Part shown: positions 16,904 to 24,198 of the stretch, in pieces
Layout of the letters: each line of letters opens with the position of its first letter
How positions within the stretch are numbered: position 1 is the stretch's first letter
Virus record (IMG/VR): IMGVR_UViG_3300008267_000668
Coordinates: 1 to 35,499 of that record
DNA length: 35,499 bases
Source: a virus
Direction: 5' to 3' (one strand)
The notes under the pieces: model-generated
What the model was told of the DNA's origin: nothing
Seen by the model: only the letters and a program-made list of their open reading frames with translations
Database searches by the model: none
Translations under genes and position numbers: made by a program

Positions 16904-17425
16904 ATGCAAACACCCCTCAAGTTCTATAAGCGAGTCAAAGCGCCTTCAAACTACCCCGGCAAGACCTACAACAACGGAAACTGCCTGCTTCACCATCTAG
17001 TTTGGTGGCAAAATACCGGAGAGTTGGTACCCAAGGGGTTTGTCTTACATCACAGGAACGAGGATAAATTTGACAACCGGTTTGAAAACTTGGAGCTGCT
17101 CTCCAACGTAGAACACTGCCGACAGCATGGTGCTGAAAGAATAAAAAATGAGCGGCTGACCTGTCCTTGCTGTGGTCGCGAGTTCGATGTGGGGGCTAGT
17201 AAATCTCGGACACGGCGGAAAAATAACCAGACTGGCGAATTGTGCTGCTCAGTTGTTTGTGGCATAAAGCACAGGACAGATCGACTTCGGGAAACTCGGC
17301 CTCCTCGGCCTGTTCGCCATGGGTCCAGCGTTGCGTACTCATACCACGGATGCCGATGTGAACCGTGTCGCGCATGGAAGCGAGAAGATCACTTGAAGCG
17401 AAAGGCTAGGCGTAACGGGGCGTAG
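16904..17425 (+). CDS. HNH homing-type endonuclease with zinc-finger region
   Basis: A 173-residue nuclease. The HNH core lies at about residues 24-75: H30/H31 in LLHHLVWWQN, then GFVLHHRNEDKFDNRFENLE (H49-H50 and conserved N57, N62), then SNVEHCRQH. This is the form seen in free-standing phage homing endonucleases. Cysteine pairs follow (CPCC near 87-90, CCSVVC near 115-120, and C-R-C near 150), probably zinc-binding, with a basic C-terminal tail that may grip DNA. No ribosome-binding site precedes ATG 16904, but a promoter does. Its TAG stop lies inside the following tRNA gene, an overlap of nine bases. It is probably a selfish element inserted between the endolysin and the tail genes. Confidence 0.85.
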   Translation: MQTPLKFYKRVKAPSNYPGKTYNNGNCLLHHLVWWQNTGELVPKGFVLHHRNEDKFDNRFENLELLSNVEHCRQHGAERIKNERLTCPCCGREFDVGASKSRTRRKNNQTGELCCSVVCGIKHRTDRLRETRPPRPVRHGSSVAYSYHGCRCEPCRAWKREDHLKRKARRNGA

Positions 17426-17491
17426 GTGTTGTCGGTGGCATCCAGCGCTTGCATCGCTGAGGGCGGGTTTCGAATACCCGACGCTCCACCA
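17417..17491 (+). tRNA. tRNA-Ala (anticodon TGC)
   Basis: Seventy-five bases with CCA encoded. Acceptor arms GGGGCGT (17417-17423) and ACGCTCC (17481-17487) include the G3-U70 pair that marks alanine tRNAs. The anticodon arm CAGCG-CTTGCAT-CGCTG gives TGC, and the T arm CGGGT-TTCGAAT-ACCCG is perfect. The D arm is odd: positions 8-9 read AG and not TA, and the region is one base shorter than in typical Ala tRNAs. The first nine bases double as the last codons and stop of the HNH gene. Confidence 0.85.
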
Positions 17492-17494
17492 CTT

Positions 17495-17530
17495 AGAGGC
17501 TACAGGCTGACCCCTGTGGCCTCTTTCCTT
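17495..17530 (+). terminator. Rho-independent terminator after tRNA-Ala
   Basis: AGAGGCTACAGG (17495-17506) pairs with CCTGTGGCCTCT (17513-17524), twelve pairs with one G-U, loop CTGACC, followed by TTCCTT. It lies three bases after the tRNA CCA end and two bases before the next start codon, so it would end the HNH-tRNA transcript. Confidence 0.8.
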
Positions 17531-17532
17531 GC

Positions 17533-17754
17533 ATGCCGGCCATGCGATGTGCAGCGTGCAAAAAGACAGAAACCATCCTGTGGGCGCATAACGGGGGCAA
17601 GGACATCCATCGCTGGGGTGAAGGCGAGCAAAAGGATTGCTCCTGCCTACCCACCCCTGTATGCGCTGAATGCGATCTTCCTGTGATCCACAAGTACGGG
17701 TTTCTTGTTTTGGATGCCGCATACTTCGGACACTCCACCAGCACCATTCAGTAG
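17533..17754 (+). CDS. Small cysteine-rich, probably zinc-binding protein
   Basis: A 73-residue protein, or 70 if it starts at ATG 17542. Six cysteines fall in three close pairs (CAAC at 6-9, CSC at 36-38, CAEC at 44-47), as in zinc ribbons or treble-clef fingers. It has no recognisable family and no clear ribbosome-binding site; a terminator stem ends just before the first ATG. Its stop lies immediately before the strong AGGAGG of the next gene. The cysteine spacing argues for a real gene, and the lack of initiation signals argues against; confidence is moderate. Confidence 0.45.
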   Translation: MPAMRCAACKKTETILWAHNGGKDIHRWGEGEQKDCSCLPTPVCAECDLPVIHKYGFLVLDAAYFGHSTSTIQ

Positions 17755-17766
17755 AAGGAGGCTCAA

Positions 17767-17958
17767 GTGCCATTGAAGTCGAAGGCCCAGATGAAATATC
17801 TCTATGCAGCGGAGGCCCGAAAAGAGGTTCCCAAGGGAACCGCCGAGAAGTTCGTGAAGGAGACCCCGAAGAGCAAGCTGGCCAAGCTGCCGGAATACAA
17901 GCGGGAGGATGACAAGACCATGCGCAAGTTGGGCAAGGCCAAAAAGGGCGCGAAGTAG
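17767..17958 (+). CDS. Small basic phage protein (DUF3008-like)
   Basis: A 63-residue, strongly basic protein starting at GTG 17767, which has a near-perfect AAGGAGG upstream. The opening PLKSKAQMKYLYAAEARKE and the later TPKSKLAKLPEYKRE resemble the small DUF3008-type proteins (typically beginning with a KSKAQ motif) often seen next to phage virion genes. About a third of the residues are lysine or arginine, so nucleic acid binding is possible. It has no membrane segment. Function is unknown; the gene is followed by a structured non-coding stretch. Confidence 0.65.
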   Translation: MPLKSKAQMKYLYAAEARKEVPKGTAEKFVKETPKSKLAKLPEYKREDDKTMRKLGKAKKGAK

Positions 17959-18177
17959 TCTGTCCGTGCTAGGGTGCATGGGGCAGGCACTCCAGAGCAA
18001 TCTGACCCATCCCACCTAGCACCGGCTGGCGCACACCCATCCCACCAGCGCCCCCCTCCTGCCCGTGCCAGACCTCCCGAGTGCTTGGCCCCCTTGCATG
18101 AAAGCCAGCCCTTGGGTACTTTGGCCGCAAGCCCTTAGAGGGCGCACGCTTCACGGCAGCATGAGGCTGACGGATAG
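17959..18177 (+). other. Structured non-coding stretch before the tail-tube gene
   Basis: About 220 bases with no credible gene. It contains an extended imperfect hairpin at 17966-18022 (GTGCTAGG with CCTAGCAC, inner ATGGG with CCCAT, and CAG with CTG). It also holds a direct repeat CCCATCCCACC (about 18006 and 18036) and a small stem GCCCT/AGGGC near 18130. No -10/-35 promoter is evident. It may be a structured leader or small RNA ending at the terminator at 18178-18220. Confidence 0.4.
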
Positions 18178-18220
18178 GGCGCGCAGGAAGCCGAGAGGCA
18201 CCTGTGCGCCTTTTGCTTTT
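18178..18220 (+). terminator. Terminator or attenuator just before the tail-tube gene
   Basis: GGCGCGCAGG (18178-18187) pairs with CCTGTGCGCC (18201-18210), ten pairs with one G-U, loop of 13 bases, followed by TTTTGCTTTT. The AAAGGAG ribosome-binding site of the tube gene starts two bases after the T run, leaving no room for a promoter. Tube expression must then come from readthrough, antitermination or RNA processing. Confidence 0.8.
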
Positions 18221-18237
18221 GGAAAGGAGTACACGCT

Positions 18238-18666
18238 ATGGCGCAACGTCTGAAAGGCCAAGAGACAACGATCTTCGTGATGAAGGACGGGGTGAACGTG
18301 ACCACCCTGACCGACATCCGCAACTTCACCATGACCCCCAACTTTGACAAGTTGGAAGAGGGTTATCTGGGCGAGACGACCCAGCGATACGACGAGATCT
18401 TCAAGGGATGCAACTTCGACTTTGAGTGCCATCTGGAAGAGGCCGGGTTCACCGACTTCATTGTGGCGGTCAAGGAGCGGGCAACCCGACGCACCCCTGG
18501 GACGGTTATCAACATCTCTTGTTCTCTCTCCTTTGCCAATGGGCAGCGCCGCCGCATCATCCTGCGCGACTGCTTCTTCGCAGACATTCCGTTCAACGTG
18601 GGAAGCCGTTCGGACTACGCTTCCATCAAGCTGTCGGGAAGCGCCTCCGACTTTGACACCATCTAG
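18238..18666 (+). CDS. Tail tube protein
   Basis: A 142-residue protein with AAAGGAG before ATG 18238. It stacks into the inner rigid tube through which DNA passes. Length and pattern fit short myophage tube proteins: N-terminal TTIFVMKDGVNVTTLTDIRN, then MTPNFDKLEEGYLGETTQRY, which is typical of this class, and a beta-rich C-terminus ending in SGSASDFDTI. It lies immediately upstream of the chaperone and tape measure genes, the usual place for the tube. The unusual point is that the sheath is not the upstream neighbour. Confidence 0.82.
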   Translation: MAQRLKGQETTIFVMKDGVNVTTLTDIRNFTMTPNFDKLEEGYLGETTQRYDEIFKGCNFDFECHLEEAGFTDFIVAVKERATRRTPGTVINISCSLSFANGQRRRIILRDCFFADIPFNVGSRSDYASIKLSGSASDFDTI

Positions 18667-18703
18667 GCGCTGAAACCAACCCTCACTCCGCAGAGGTACA
18701 ACC

Positions 18704-19075
18704 GTGAACGCATTTGAGCAGAAGCTGGGACTTCACACTGATTCGGATCGAGTCATCCATCGTTTTGCCGTTCCTGATTCCATTCCTGGGGAAATCCGCT
18801 CCCTTGGGCTGGTCGAGATCACCGCTGAGGAGGAGCTGAAGGCAGATGCACGTTGCCGAGGCGCTTCAGACAAGCGGGCGCAGGAGATGGCCAAGCAGGC
18901 TATCGTCGAGGTGAACGGGGAGCCTGTTCGCGTTGGCGATGGTTCGGTGGACCGGGCATGGAACAACATGCATCCGAAGGTGCGGACTCTGGTTTCTACT
19001 GCATGGGTACGGTTGCACTTGGCAAACGATGACGAGGTGGAGAGTTTTTTCGCCTCGCGCACCAGCAGCGTCTAG
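18704..19075 (+). CDS. Tail assembly chaperone, short form (gpG-like)
   Basis: A 123-residue soluble, mostly helical protein from GTG 18704 with AGAGG at 18692. It lies between the tube and tape measure genes, the fixed position of the tail assembly chaperone in long-tailed phages, where it coats the tape measure protein and recruits tube subunits. Its coding sequence contains a T-TTT-TTC slip site at codons 114-116, eight codons before its TAG. Most ribosomes should end here and a minority should shift to make the long form. Confidence 0.8.
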   Translation: MNAFEQKLGLHTDSDRVIHRFAVPDSIPGEIRSLGLVEITAEEELKADARCRGASDKRAQEMAKQAIVEVNGEPVRVGDGSVDRAWNNMHPKVRTLVSTAWVRLHLANDDEVESFFASRTSSV

Positions 19076-19320
19076 GCATTGAACGGGGACGGCTGCGCTA
19101 CTCACAGGCTATTCAACTGAGTGAGTTCGCAGCCGTCTTTGATCGCTATGGGAACAACGCTGCTCGGATCTGGAAGCTGTTGGCCTATGTGGCACGTTAC
19201 GGCCACCAGCCGGTCAATGTGTCCATGCGGCTTCCGATCCGAGACTTGCGCATGCTGGCAGAGCAACTTGGCAAGATTGTGGAAGAAGAGAACACACCCG
19301 CACAAGGGCGTGGTGATTAG
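18704..19320 (+). CDS. Tail assembly chaperone, long form made by -1 frameshift (gpGT-like)
   Basis: Ribosomes slipping back one base at 19045-19051 read TTT-TTT and then continue from CGC at 19051 in the -1 frame to TAG at 19318-19320. This gives 116 + 89 = 205 residues. The added part (GRLRYSQAIQLSEFAAVFDR ... YVARYGHQPVNVSMRLPIRD) has no start codon of its own at its beginning, is clearly protein-like, and fills the whole gap up to the tape measure gene. This matches the two-frame chaperone arrangement of phage lambda G/GT and P2 E/E'. A shorter open frame at 19121-19324 in another register is a decoy. Confidence 0.85.
19045..19051 (+). promoter_or_regulatory. Programmed -1 frameshift slip site T-TTT-TTC
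   Basis: The heptamer is in the exact register for tandem slippage (AGT TTT TTC in the zero frame). Five bases downstream, GCGCA (19057-19061) could pair with TGCGC (19094-19098) as a weak stimulating stem; I see no stronger structure. The zero-frame stop is 21 bases after the heptamer. Confidence 0.85.
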
Positions 19321-19337
19321 GTAGCGAGGCAAGGAAC

Positions 19338-21122
19338 ATGGCAGATCAAGTCACAATCTCCACGTTCCTTGAGCTAAAGGACAACCTTTCGCCAGGGCTG
19401 GCCAAGGTTGAGGCGGCGCTCCAGCGCATGACTCAACAGGCTGCACTGATGAACGGTGCGCTTACCCGCGCAGCCGGCGCCTTGCGCCCCATGGATGCTG
19501 GCTTCAAGACGGTTGATACCCACCTTAAGAATGCATTAGCTCACGCAAACAAACTTTCGCTTGCTGTTAAAGGCATTAAGCCTCCTAAGCTTCCAGCTAT
19601 ACCACCTAGCAGGGGTGGTGGTGGCGGTGGTGGCGGTGGTGGGGGCGCAGGCGGAGGCGGCGTATTTAGGGGTGGGCGTGGGGTGCTGGATCCCACTTCA
19701 ATAGCTAGTGGTTTGGTAGCGTATGGGTTGCATAAAGCGGTCCACATGGCAGGCACGTTTGCTATAGATACCGTAAAGAAAGCCATTGAGGTAAACGTAG
19801 AATACGAAAAGTCTATATCCGCGATTTCGGCAGCCATGTATACAATGGGTGCATCTCCGGCTATGGATATAGCAGAAGCACATTCGAGTAGAGTTGTCAC
19901 AAAACTTCGAGAAATGGCCGCTGTGCTTCCTGGTGAAGCGGCAGAGTACGTTGAAGTTTTTCAGCGCACTATTCCCAATGCTTTTGCGTCAGGCATGCGG
20001 GACTCCATGAAGTACGCTGATTTTGTCTCTAAGTACACTGCTGTGGCTATTCAGCGCGGAGTAAGCGCAAAGATTGCCGCAACTAACTTGCAAATTTTGT
20101 TGCAGGGTACAGCCCGTGCCGGAACCAAAATGGCGCAGGTTCTTTCCGTTTACACAGGAAAAACTATCAACGAAATCAATAAGATGACACGAGCTGCGCG
20201 GTTTGAGTTGCTACAACAAGCAACCGAACAGGCTGCGGCCGGAATGGAGGCTTCTAAGACTAAGGCGGATGCTATTTTTGGTGAATTAAAGTCGCACATG
20301 GAAGAACTGTACCGTCTTGGTGGACAACCTATTTTTGATGCAGCAAAAAACGGCGCAAAAGAATTGAACACTTGGCTTGTTACAAACAAGTCTGCAATTG
20401 TGGAGTTAGGAAAAACGCTTACCACTGAAGTGGCCGATGTTCTTCGTGGCATTGTTACCATCGGCATGAAGATGGTTGATGTCGCAAAAATGATAAGGGG
20501 AGGCGAAGAGGGCGATCCTCGCGCTCGACTTGCTGCGCTACAGTCCCCATTTAGCGCATCCAACATCGGCACTCGTCTAGCATCCACATTGTTCCCGTTT
20601 TATGGGATTCCTGCTCAAGTTGGCCGTATAGGTGAAATGAAAAGACTTCAGGAGCAAATTAAAAAAGAAGATGATATTGCTGCTGCCAATAGAGAACGTG
20701 CAAAAATATACAAACCTCTAGAGGAAACGTATCGGTTTGGTGGCATTGGCGCAGGCATGCCAGCCGCAATGATCGCAGATCAAGCGCAGGAAATGATTAG
20801 ATCTGGCATGTTCAGCATGCTTAGAACAAAAACAGAACAGTCTTTGTCTGAGTATCTAAAATACAAAGGAGTGTCAGAAGAAGATATTCAACGTGTTCAC
20901 GATGAGCTTATTGGGCGTGGTGTGTTCAAGCTGACTGCCGCTCCTGAAGATCGGACAAAACCTCCTGTCAACGACTTTCGTTACAGCCGTTTCGACATCC
21001 GGCAGGAGTTTGCGGAAGGGTTTGATCCTGATCGGATAGCGGCAGCGTTTGCCACTGACCTGAACAAAATGGCGGATAAGAAGTTGAATGCCGCTTCTGC
21101 CTTGCCTGTTGGGGGGCGCTAA
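19338..21122 (+). CDS. Tape measure protein
   Basis: A 594-residue protein that fixes tail length and occupies the tube. ATG 19338 follows AAGGAA. The N-terminus (LKDNLSPGLAKVEAALQRMT) is helical and typical. A Gly-rich linker lies at about residues 93-113, followed by a hydrophobic helical region near 120-145 (SGLVAYGLHKAVHMAGTFAI), and long helices fill the rest. The C-terminus NDFRYSRFDIRQEFAEGFDP is a conserved myophage tape-measure end. At roughly 1.5 angstrom per residue the tail would be near 90 nm, quite short. Interior DNA is GC-poor (37-47% in counted lines) against 58% at the conserved end, with many rare-type codons, suggesting replacement of the core. Confidence 0.85.
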   Translation: MADQVTISTFLELKDNLSPGLAKVEAALQRMTQQAALMNGALTRAAGALRPMDAGFKTVDTHLKNALAHANKLSLAVKGIKPPKLPAIPPSRGGGGGGGGGGGAGGGGVFRGGRGVLDPTSIASGLVAYGLHKAVHMAGTFAIDTVKKAIEVNVEYEKSISAISAAMYTMGASPAMDIAEAHSSRVVTKLREMAAVLPGEAAEYVEVFQRTIPNAFASGMRDSMKYADFVSKYTAVAIQRGVSAKIAATNLQILLQGTARAGTKMAQVLSVYTGKTINEINKMTRAARFELLQQATEQAAAGMEASKTKADAIFGELKSHMEELYRLGGQPIFDAAKNGAKELNTWLVTNKSAIVELGKTLTTEVADVLRGIVTIGMKMVDVAKMIRGGEEGDPRARLAALQSPFSASNIGTRLASTLFPFYGIPAQVGRIGEMKRLQEQIKKEDDIAAANRERAKIYKPLEETYRFGGIGAGMPAAMIADQAQEMIRSGMFSMLRTKTEQSLSEYLKYKGVSEEDIQRVHDELIGRGVFKLTAAPEDRTKPPVNDFRYSRFDIRQEFAEGFDPDRIAAAFATDLNKMADKKLNAASALPVGGR

Positions 21123-22345
21123 TGGCAACCACTTCCTCTCCCGCTGTAGACTTTACGCTCTCTGAAGAAGGGGGAACGACCCTGACGTTGCGGGATCGGG
21201 CGCTTCCTTACCGGCCTCTGACCATCACGGGAAAGCAGCGGGCAGAGTTCACCTGGTACCCCGGTAATCCAGAGGCCACGGTTCAGATGCTGGGGCCGGA
21301 TGAGGGGAACATCCAGCTGAGGGGGTACTGGAAGGATCGGTTTATTCAAGGTACAGAGTCTGTTACTTATGTAAGCTCTAGTGCGGTTCGCACATTAGGG
21401 CTCACAGGCCAGATCCCTACACCAGATGGTACTATTGATACCGTGGTAGATCTGGTGGCCCGTGTAGATGCCATGCGGCGCAGTGGTCGCCGGATCAAGT
21501 TATCATGGGGAAACCTTGTCCGTGTGGGGCATATCACAGGGTTTACACAGACATGGCACAACGTCCATGACGTTGAATGGGAGATAGACTTCTCTGTTGT
21601 TTCGCAGGGAGAGGGTACGGTTCCGACCAGCATTCCCAACGTTTCTACAGCGACGGACAACTATCAGAAGCTGCGCGCTGAGGCTCAGGCTTGGGTTGCA
21701 CAGGGAAGACAAGGCCCGATCCCTCCCACTGACCGGGCCACCATACAGGTCAACTTCTTGAATGCCGAACTGAATCCGTTGCAATCGTTTTATCGCGCTT
21801 ACGATCAAGTTGAGCAGCAACTGTTCAGCGCCACCCAAGCATCGTATGGGTTGGCATCCAACCTCGCTCAGTATGCAGCCGCTCCGGGTGATGTGGCCCG
21901 AAGGACAGCAGCGATTGCCACGGGTCTTGTGACACAGTTCTCTCAGTTCACTTCAAACGTGGTGGATCGAGCGCTTTCGGATGTGATCAGTTGGGGACTT
22001 TATCCTTCACAGGATGACACTCCGCTCGGGTTGCAGATGAATGGGGAATTGTGGAAGCGGGCCTTTAGAAACGCTACTCAGGCGATTGTCTACAGCAACG
22101 CCATCACGAGGAACGAGGCGCAGAAGCAGTTGAACGACCAGCTGACGGCATCCTTCATTGCCTCGGATGGTATGGACCTGCGGGATGTCTCGACGCGGTA
22201 CTACGGTGTGCAGGATCACTGGAAGACGCTGATGGAGTTCAACGGCTTGCAGTCAAGCCTGCTGAAGGCGGGTCAGTTGGTGAAGGTGCCACGGCAGCCT
22301 CTGACATCTGGAGCGGGACAGCCCAGCTCCTCGGTGGGGAACTGA
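21122..22345 (+). CDS. LysM-containing baseplate / tail-end protein
   Basis: A 407-residue protein whose ATG shares a base with the tape measure stop (TAATG), so translation is coupled. The N-terminal ~170 residues are beta-rich (ITGKQRAEFTWYPGNPEATV). The middle is helical. Residues ~353-396 form a LysM-like module (DVSTRYYGVQDHWKTLMEFN, then LKAGQLVKVP). A protein with a C-terminal LysM directly after the tape measure is the usual link between the tube end and the baseplate hub in simple contractile tails, analogous to T4 gp53. The LysM may bind other baseplate parts more than peptidoglycan. Confidence 0.75.
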   Translation: MATTSSPAVDFTLSEEGGTTLTLRDRALPYRPLTITGKQRAEFTWYPGNPEATVQMLGPDEGNIQLRGYWKDRFIQGTESVTYVSSSAVRTLGLTGQIPTPDGTIDTVVDLVARVDAMRRSGRRIKLSWGNLVRVGHITGFTQTWHNVHDVEWEIDFSVVSQGEGTVPTSIPNVSTATDNYQKLRAEAQAWVAQGRQGPIPPTDRATIQVNFLNAELNPLQSFYRAYDQVEQQLFSATQASYGLASNLAQYAAAPGDVARRTAAIATGLVTQFSQFTSNVVDRALSDVISWGLYPSQDDTPLGLQMNGELWKRAFRNATQAIVYSNAITRNEAQKQLNDQLTASFIASDGMDLRDVSTRYYGVQDHWKTLMEFNGLQSSLLKAGQLVKVPRQPLTSGAGQPSSSVGN

Positions 22346-24192
22346 TGCCATCCGCGCCCCTTGGAGCGACCTACTACCCTGCCTGCGTGGTTGCGTTGAA
22401 GATCCGCTTTGACGAGTCTCTGTCTGTTAGTCGTGAGACCTTTTCGGATGTGACGGTCAACGAGAAGGTGAATGAGCGTGTGGGGCCAGCAGCTCCTCGG
22501 GGGGTGCTTGAACCGTTGATTTTGTCTGGCTCGCAGAAGAATGGCGTTTCTCTGACTCGGGTTCCGAAGTCGGCAAACGTGGAGTTGCCTGCGATCCGAA
22601 AGGCGGGAACCTTCAAGCTGACCTTCGACTTTCGAGATCTGCCGATTGATCCAAGGGCTGTGCGTTCGGTGGGCGTTGAGATCTACATGGGGACGGTGAC
22701 GGCAGATGCCTTTGCAGAGGGAGTGAATCAGTTCAAGCCGCAAGGGCAGAGAGCCAGCCAGTTGCCGCTCTCCTCGCGATCCAGCCTGTTGAACCAAAGC
22801 GTGGACAACCTGGTGCTGAAGGGTCTGGCAGACAACTGGCATGTTTCGCACACCAGCAGCGGCAGCACGGTCACGATGGAAGGGCGAGATCTGACAGGGC
22901 TGTTCCTGAACACCCCGATCACCCATGAGCTTGTGGCTAAATGCAACCTCAACCAACCCATCGACAAGGTGATCCAGTGGATCGTTGACAGGCTGCCTTG
23001 GGGTGGGGATTTGCAGGTTGTGCCGGCGGCTCCTGATCAGTGGCCAGATGCGGTGATTCCCAAGTTGGCTGATCTGGATGAGTTGCGCCTGACATCCCCA
23101 CGGGTTCGGCATAGTGCGGATGGGAAGAAGCCCAAGGTCTCGGCGGGAGCTAATCAGGACAAGCTGAATTTCTGGGATCTGATCACCCGATATTGCTCGT
23201 TGGTGGGAGCGATCCCCAGCATGACGTTGGCACCTCCTCGGACCTACAAGCCGGAATCGGATGGTGCGTTCATGTCCACCATCTACATTCAGCCGGCCGT
23301 GGTTGCGTTGAACGTGCAGAAGCTTTTTGAGGGTGGGAAGCTAAAGGCGGGAGACCTGCGCATCCCATTCAACAACAACAACCCTCGAAACGTGGATGAC
23401 AAGGAGTTTGTCATCCGACGAATGGTGTTTGGCCGGAACATTGAGGACATGCAGGTTGAGCGAAAGTTCACCGGCAAGATTCCCCAAGTGATCGAGGTGG
23501 TTGCATATAACCCGTCGAGCAAAGGACGTGGGCCAGCCCGTGTTCAGACTGTTCGCTCTAACAACATGAAGTCGTACTTCCCTGAGCTTCATACAGGCTT
23601 GGCGGGAGCGGCACGTTCTGCGTTGTTGGCGGGCAAGCCGATTGCCAAGGACGCAAAGGCATCTGGGCGGTCTGGTGTGTCACCTCGCGGAGACATCGGA
23701 AAGCAGGATGTGCTTAGGATTCCGATCTATGGTGTGTCAGACACGAAGAAGCTCCAGATCATTGCAAACAACCTGTACGAGGAGATCTGCAAGGGGGAGA
23801 TGGGTGGGAGCGTCAAGACCCGGAGCCTTGCCTCTTTTGGTGCAGGGAACGAGGATCCAGACCTGATACACCTTCGACCTGGGGATGGCATCAACTTGGC
23901 GGTGGATGCGCGGCCTTTGGAAAACAGAGCGCCGGCAGTTCATCCCTTGATGGAACAACATCGGATGTCCTCCTTTGAGATGATGCAGGATCTGGTGAAC
24001 CGGACGGGGATGGATCCGGTTCTTGCGCGTGTGGTGGTGGCGACCTTGCGCAACGAGGTGTTGGAGCTTCAGAACACCTATCGTGTGAACACGGTGAAGT
24101 ACGATTGGAGCGTAGACAAGGGGATCTCGCTATCCTTCGACTTCCACAACTACGTCGAGGTTCGGGACAACGTGAACGAGAAGGGGTGGTAG
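22345..24192 (+). CDS. Baseplate hub protein (gp27 / gpD-like)
   Basis: A 615-residue protein starting at ATG 22345, which overlaps the previous TGA. It forms the central ring on which the spike sits. Support comes from position between the LysM protein and the spike, size, and pattern: beta-rich N-terminal half (AGTFKLTFDFRDLPIDPRAV; VTMEGRDLTGLFLNTPI), a WDLITRYCSLVGAIPSM segment near 275-291, and a C-terminal part with YGVSDTKKLQIIANNLYEEI and the late strand-rich RVNTVKYDWSVDKGISLSF. These are typical of hub proteins that provide the pseudo-sixfold adaptor. No catalytic motif is seen. Confidence 0.75.
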   Translation: MPSAPLGATYYPACVVALKIRFDESLSVSRETFSDVTVNEKVNERVGPAAPRGVLEPLILSGSQKNGVSLTRVPKSANVELPAIRKAGTFKLTFDFRDLPIDPRAVRSVGVEIYMGTVTADAFAEGVNQFKPQGQRASQLPLSSRSSLLNQSVDNLVLKGLADNWHVSHTSSGSTVTMEGRDLTGLFLNTPITHELVAKCNLNQPIDKVIQWIVDRLPWGGDLQVVPAAPDQWPDAVIPKLADLDELRLTSPRVRHSADGKKPKVSAGANQDKLNFWDLITRYCSLVGAIPSMTLAPPRTYKPESDGAFMSTIYIQPAVVALNVQKLFEGGKLKAGDLRIPFNNNNPRNVDDKEFVIRRMVFGRNIEDMQVERKFTGKIPQVIEVVAYNPSSKGRGPARVQTVRSNNMKSYFPELHTGLAGAARSALLAGKPIAKDAKASGRSGVSPRGDIGKQDVLRIPIYGVSDTKKLQIIANNLYEEICKGEMGGSVKTRSLASFGAGNEDPDLIHLRPGDGINLAVDARPLENRAPAVHPLMEQHRMSSFEMMQDLVNRTGMDPVLARVVVATLRNEVLELQNTYRVNTVKYDWSVDKGISLSFDFHNYVEVRDNVNEKGW

Positions 24193-24198
24193 CGGATC

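Noticed and set aside
17417-17491. Integration attachment site at the tRNA-Ala 3' end
   Set aside because: No integrase or excisionase is nearby and no second copy of the tRNA 3' end was found in the window.
17426-17686. 86-codon + frame starting inside the tRNA
   Set aside because: It runs through the tRNA and its terminator, and has no protein-like sequence.
19121-19324. 67-codon + frame in the gap before the tape measure gene
   Set aside because: It lies in the wrong register; the -1 extension of the tail chaperone explains the same bases much better.
22273-23112. 279-codon - strand open frame opposite the hub
   Set aside because: It is antisense to clear hub coding sequence, and no motif is recognisable.
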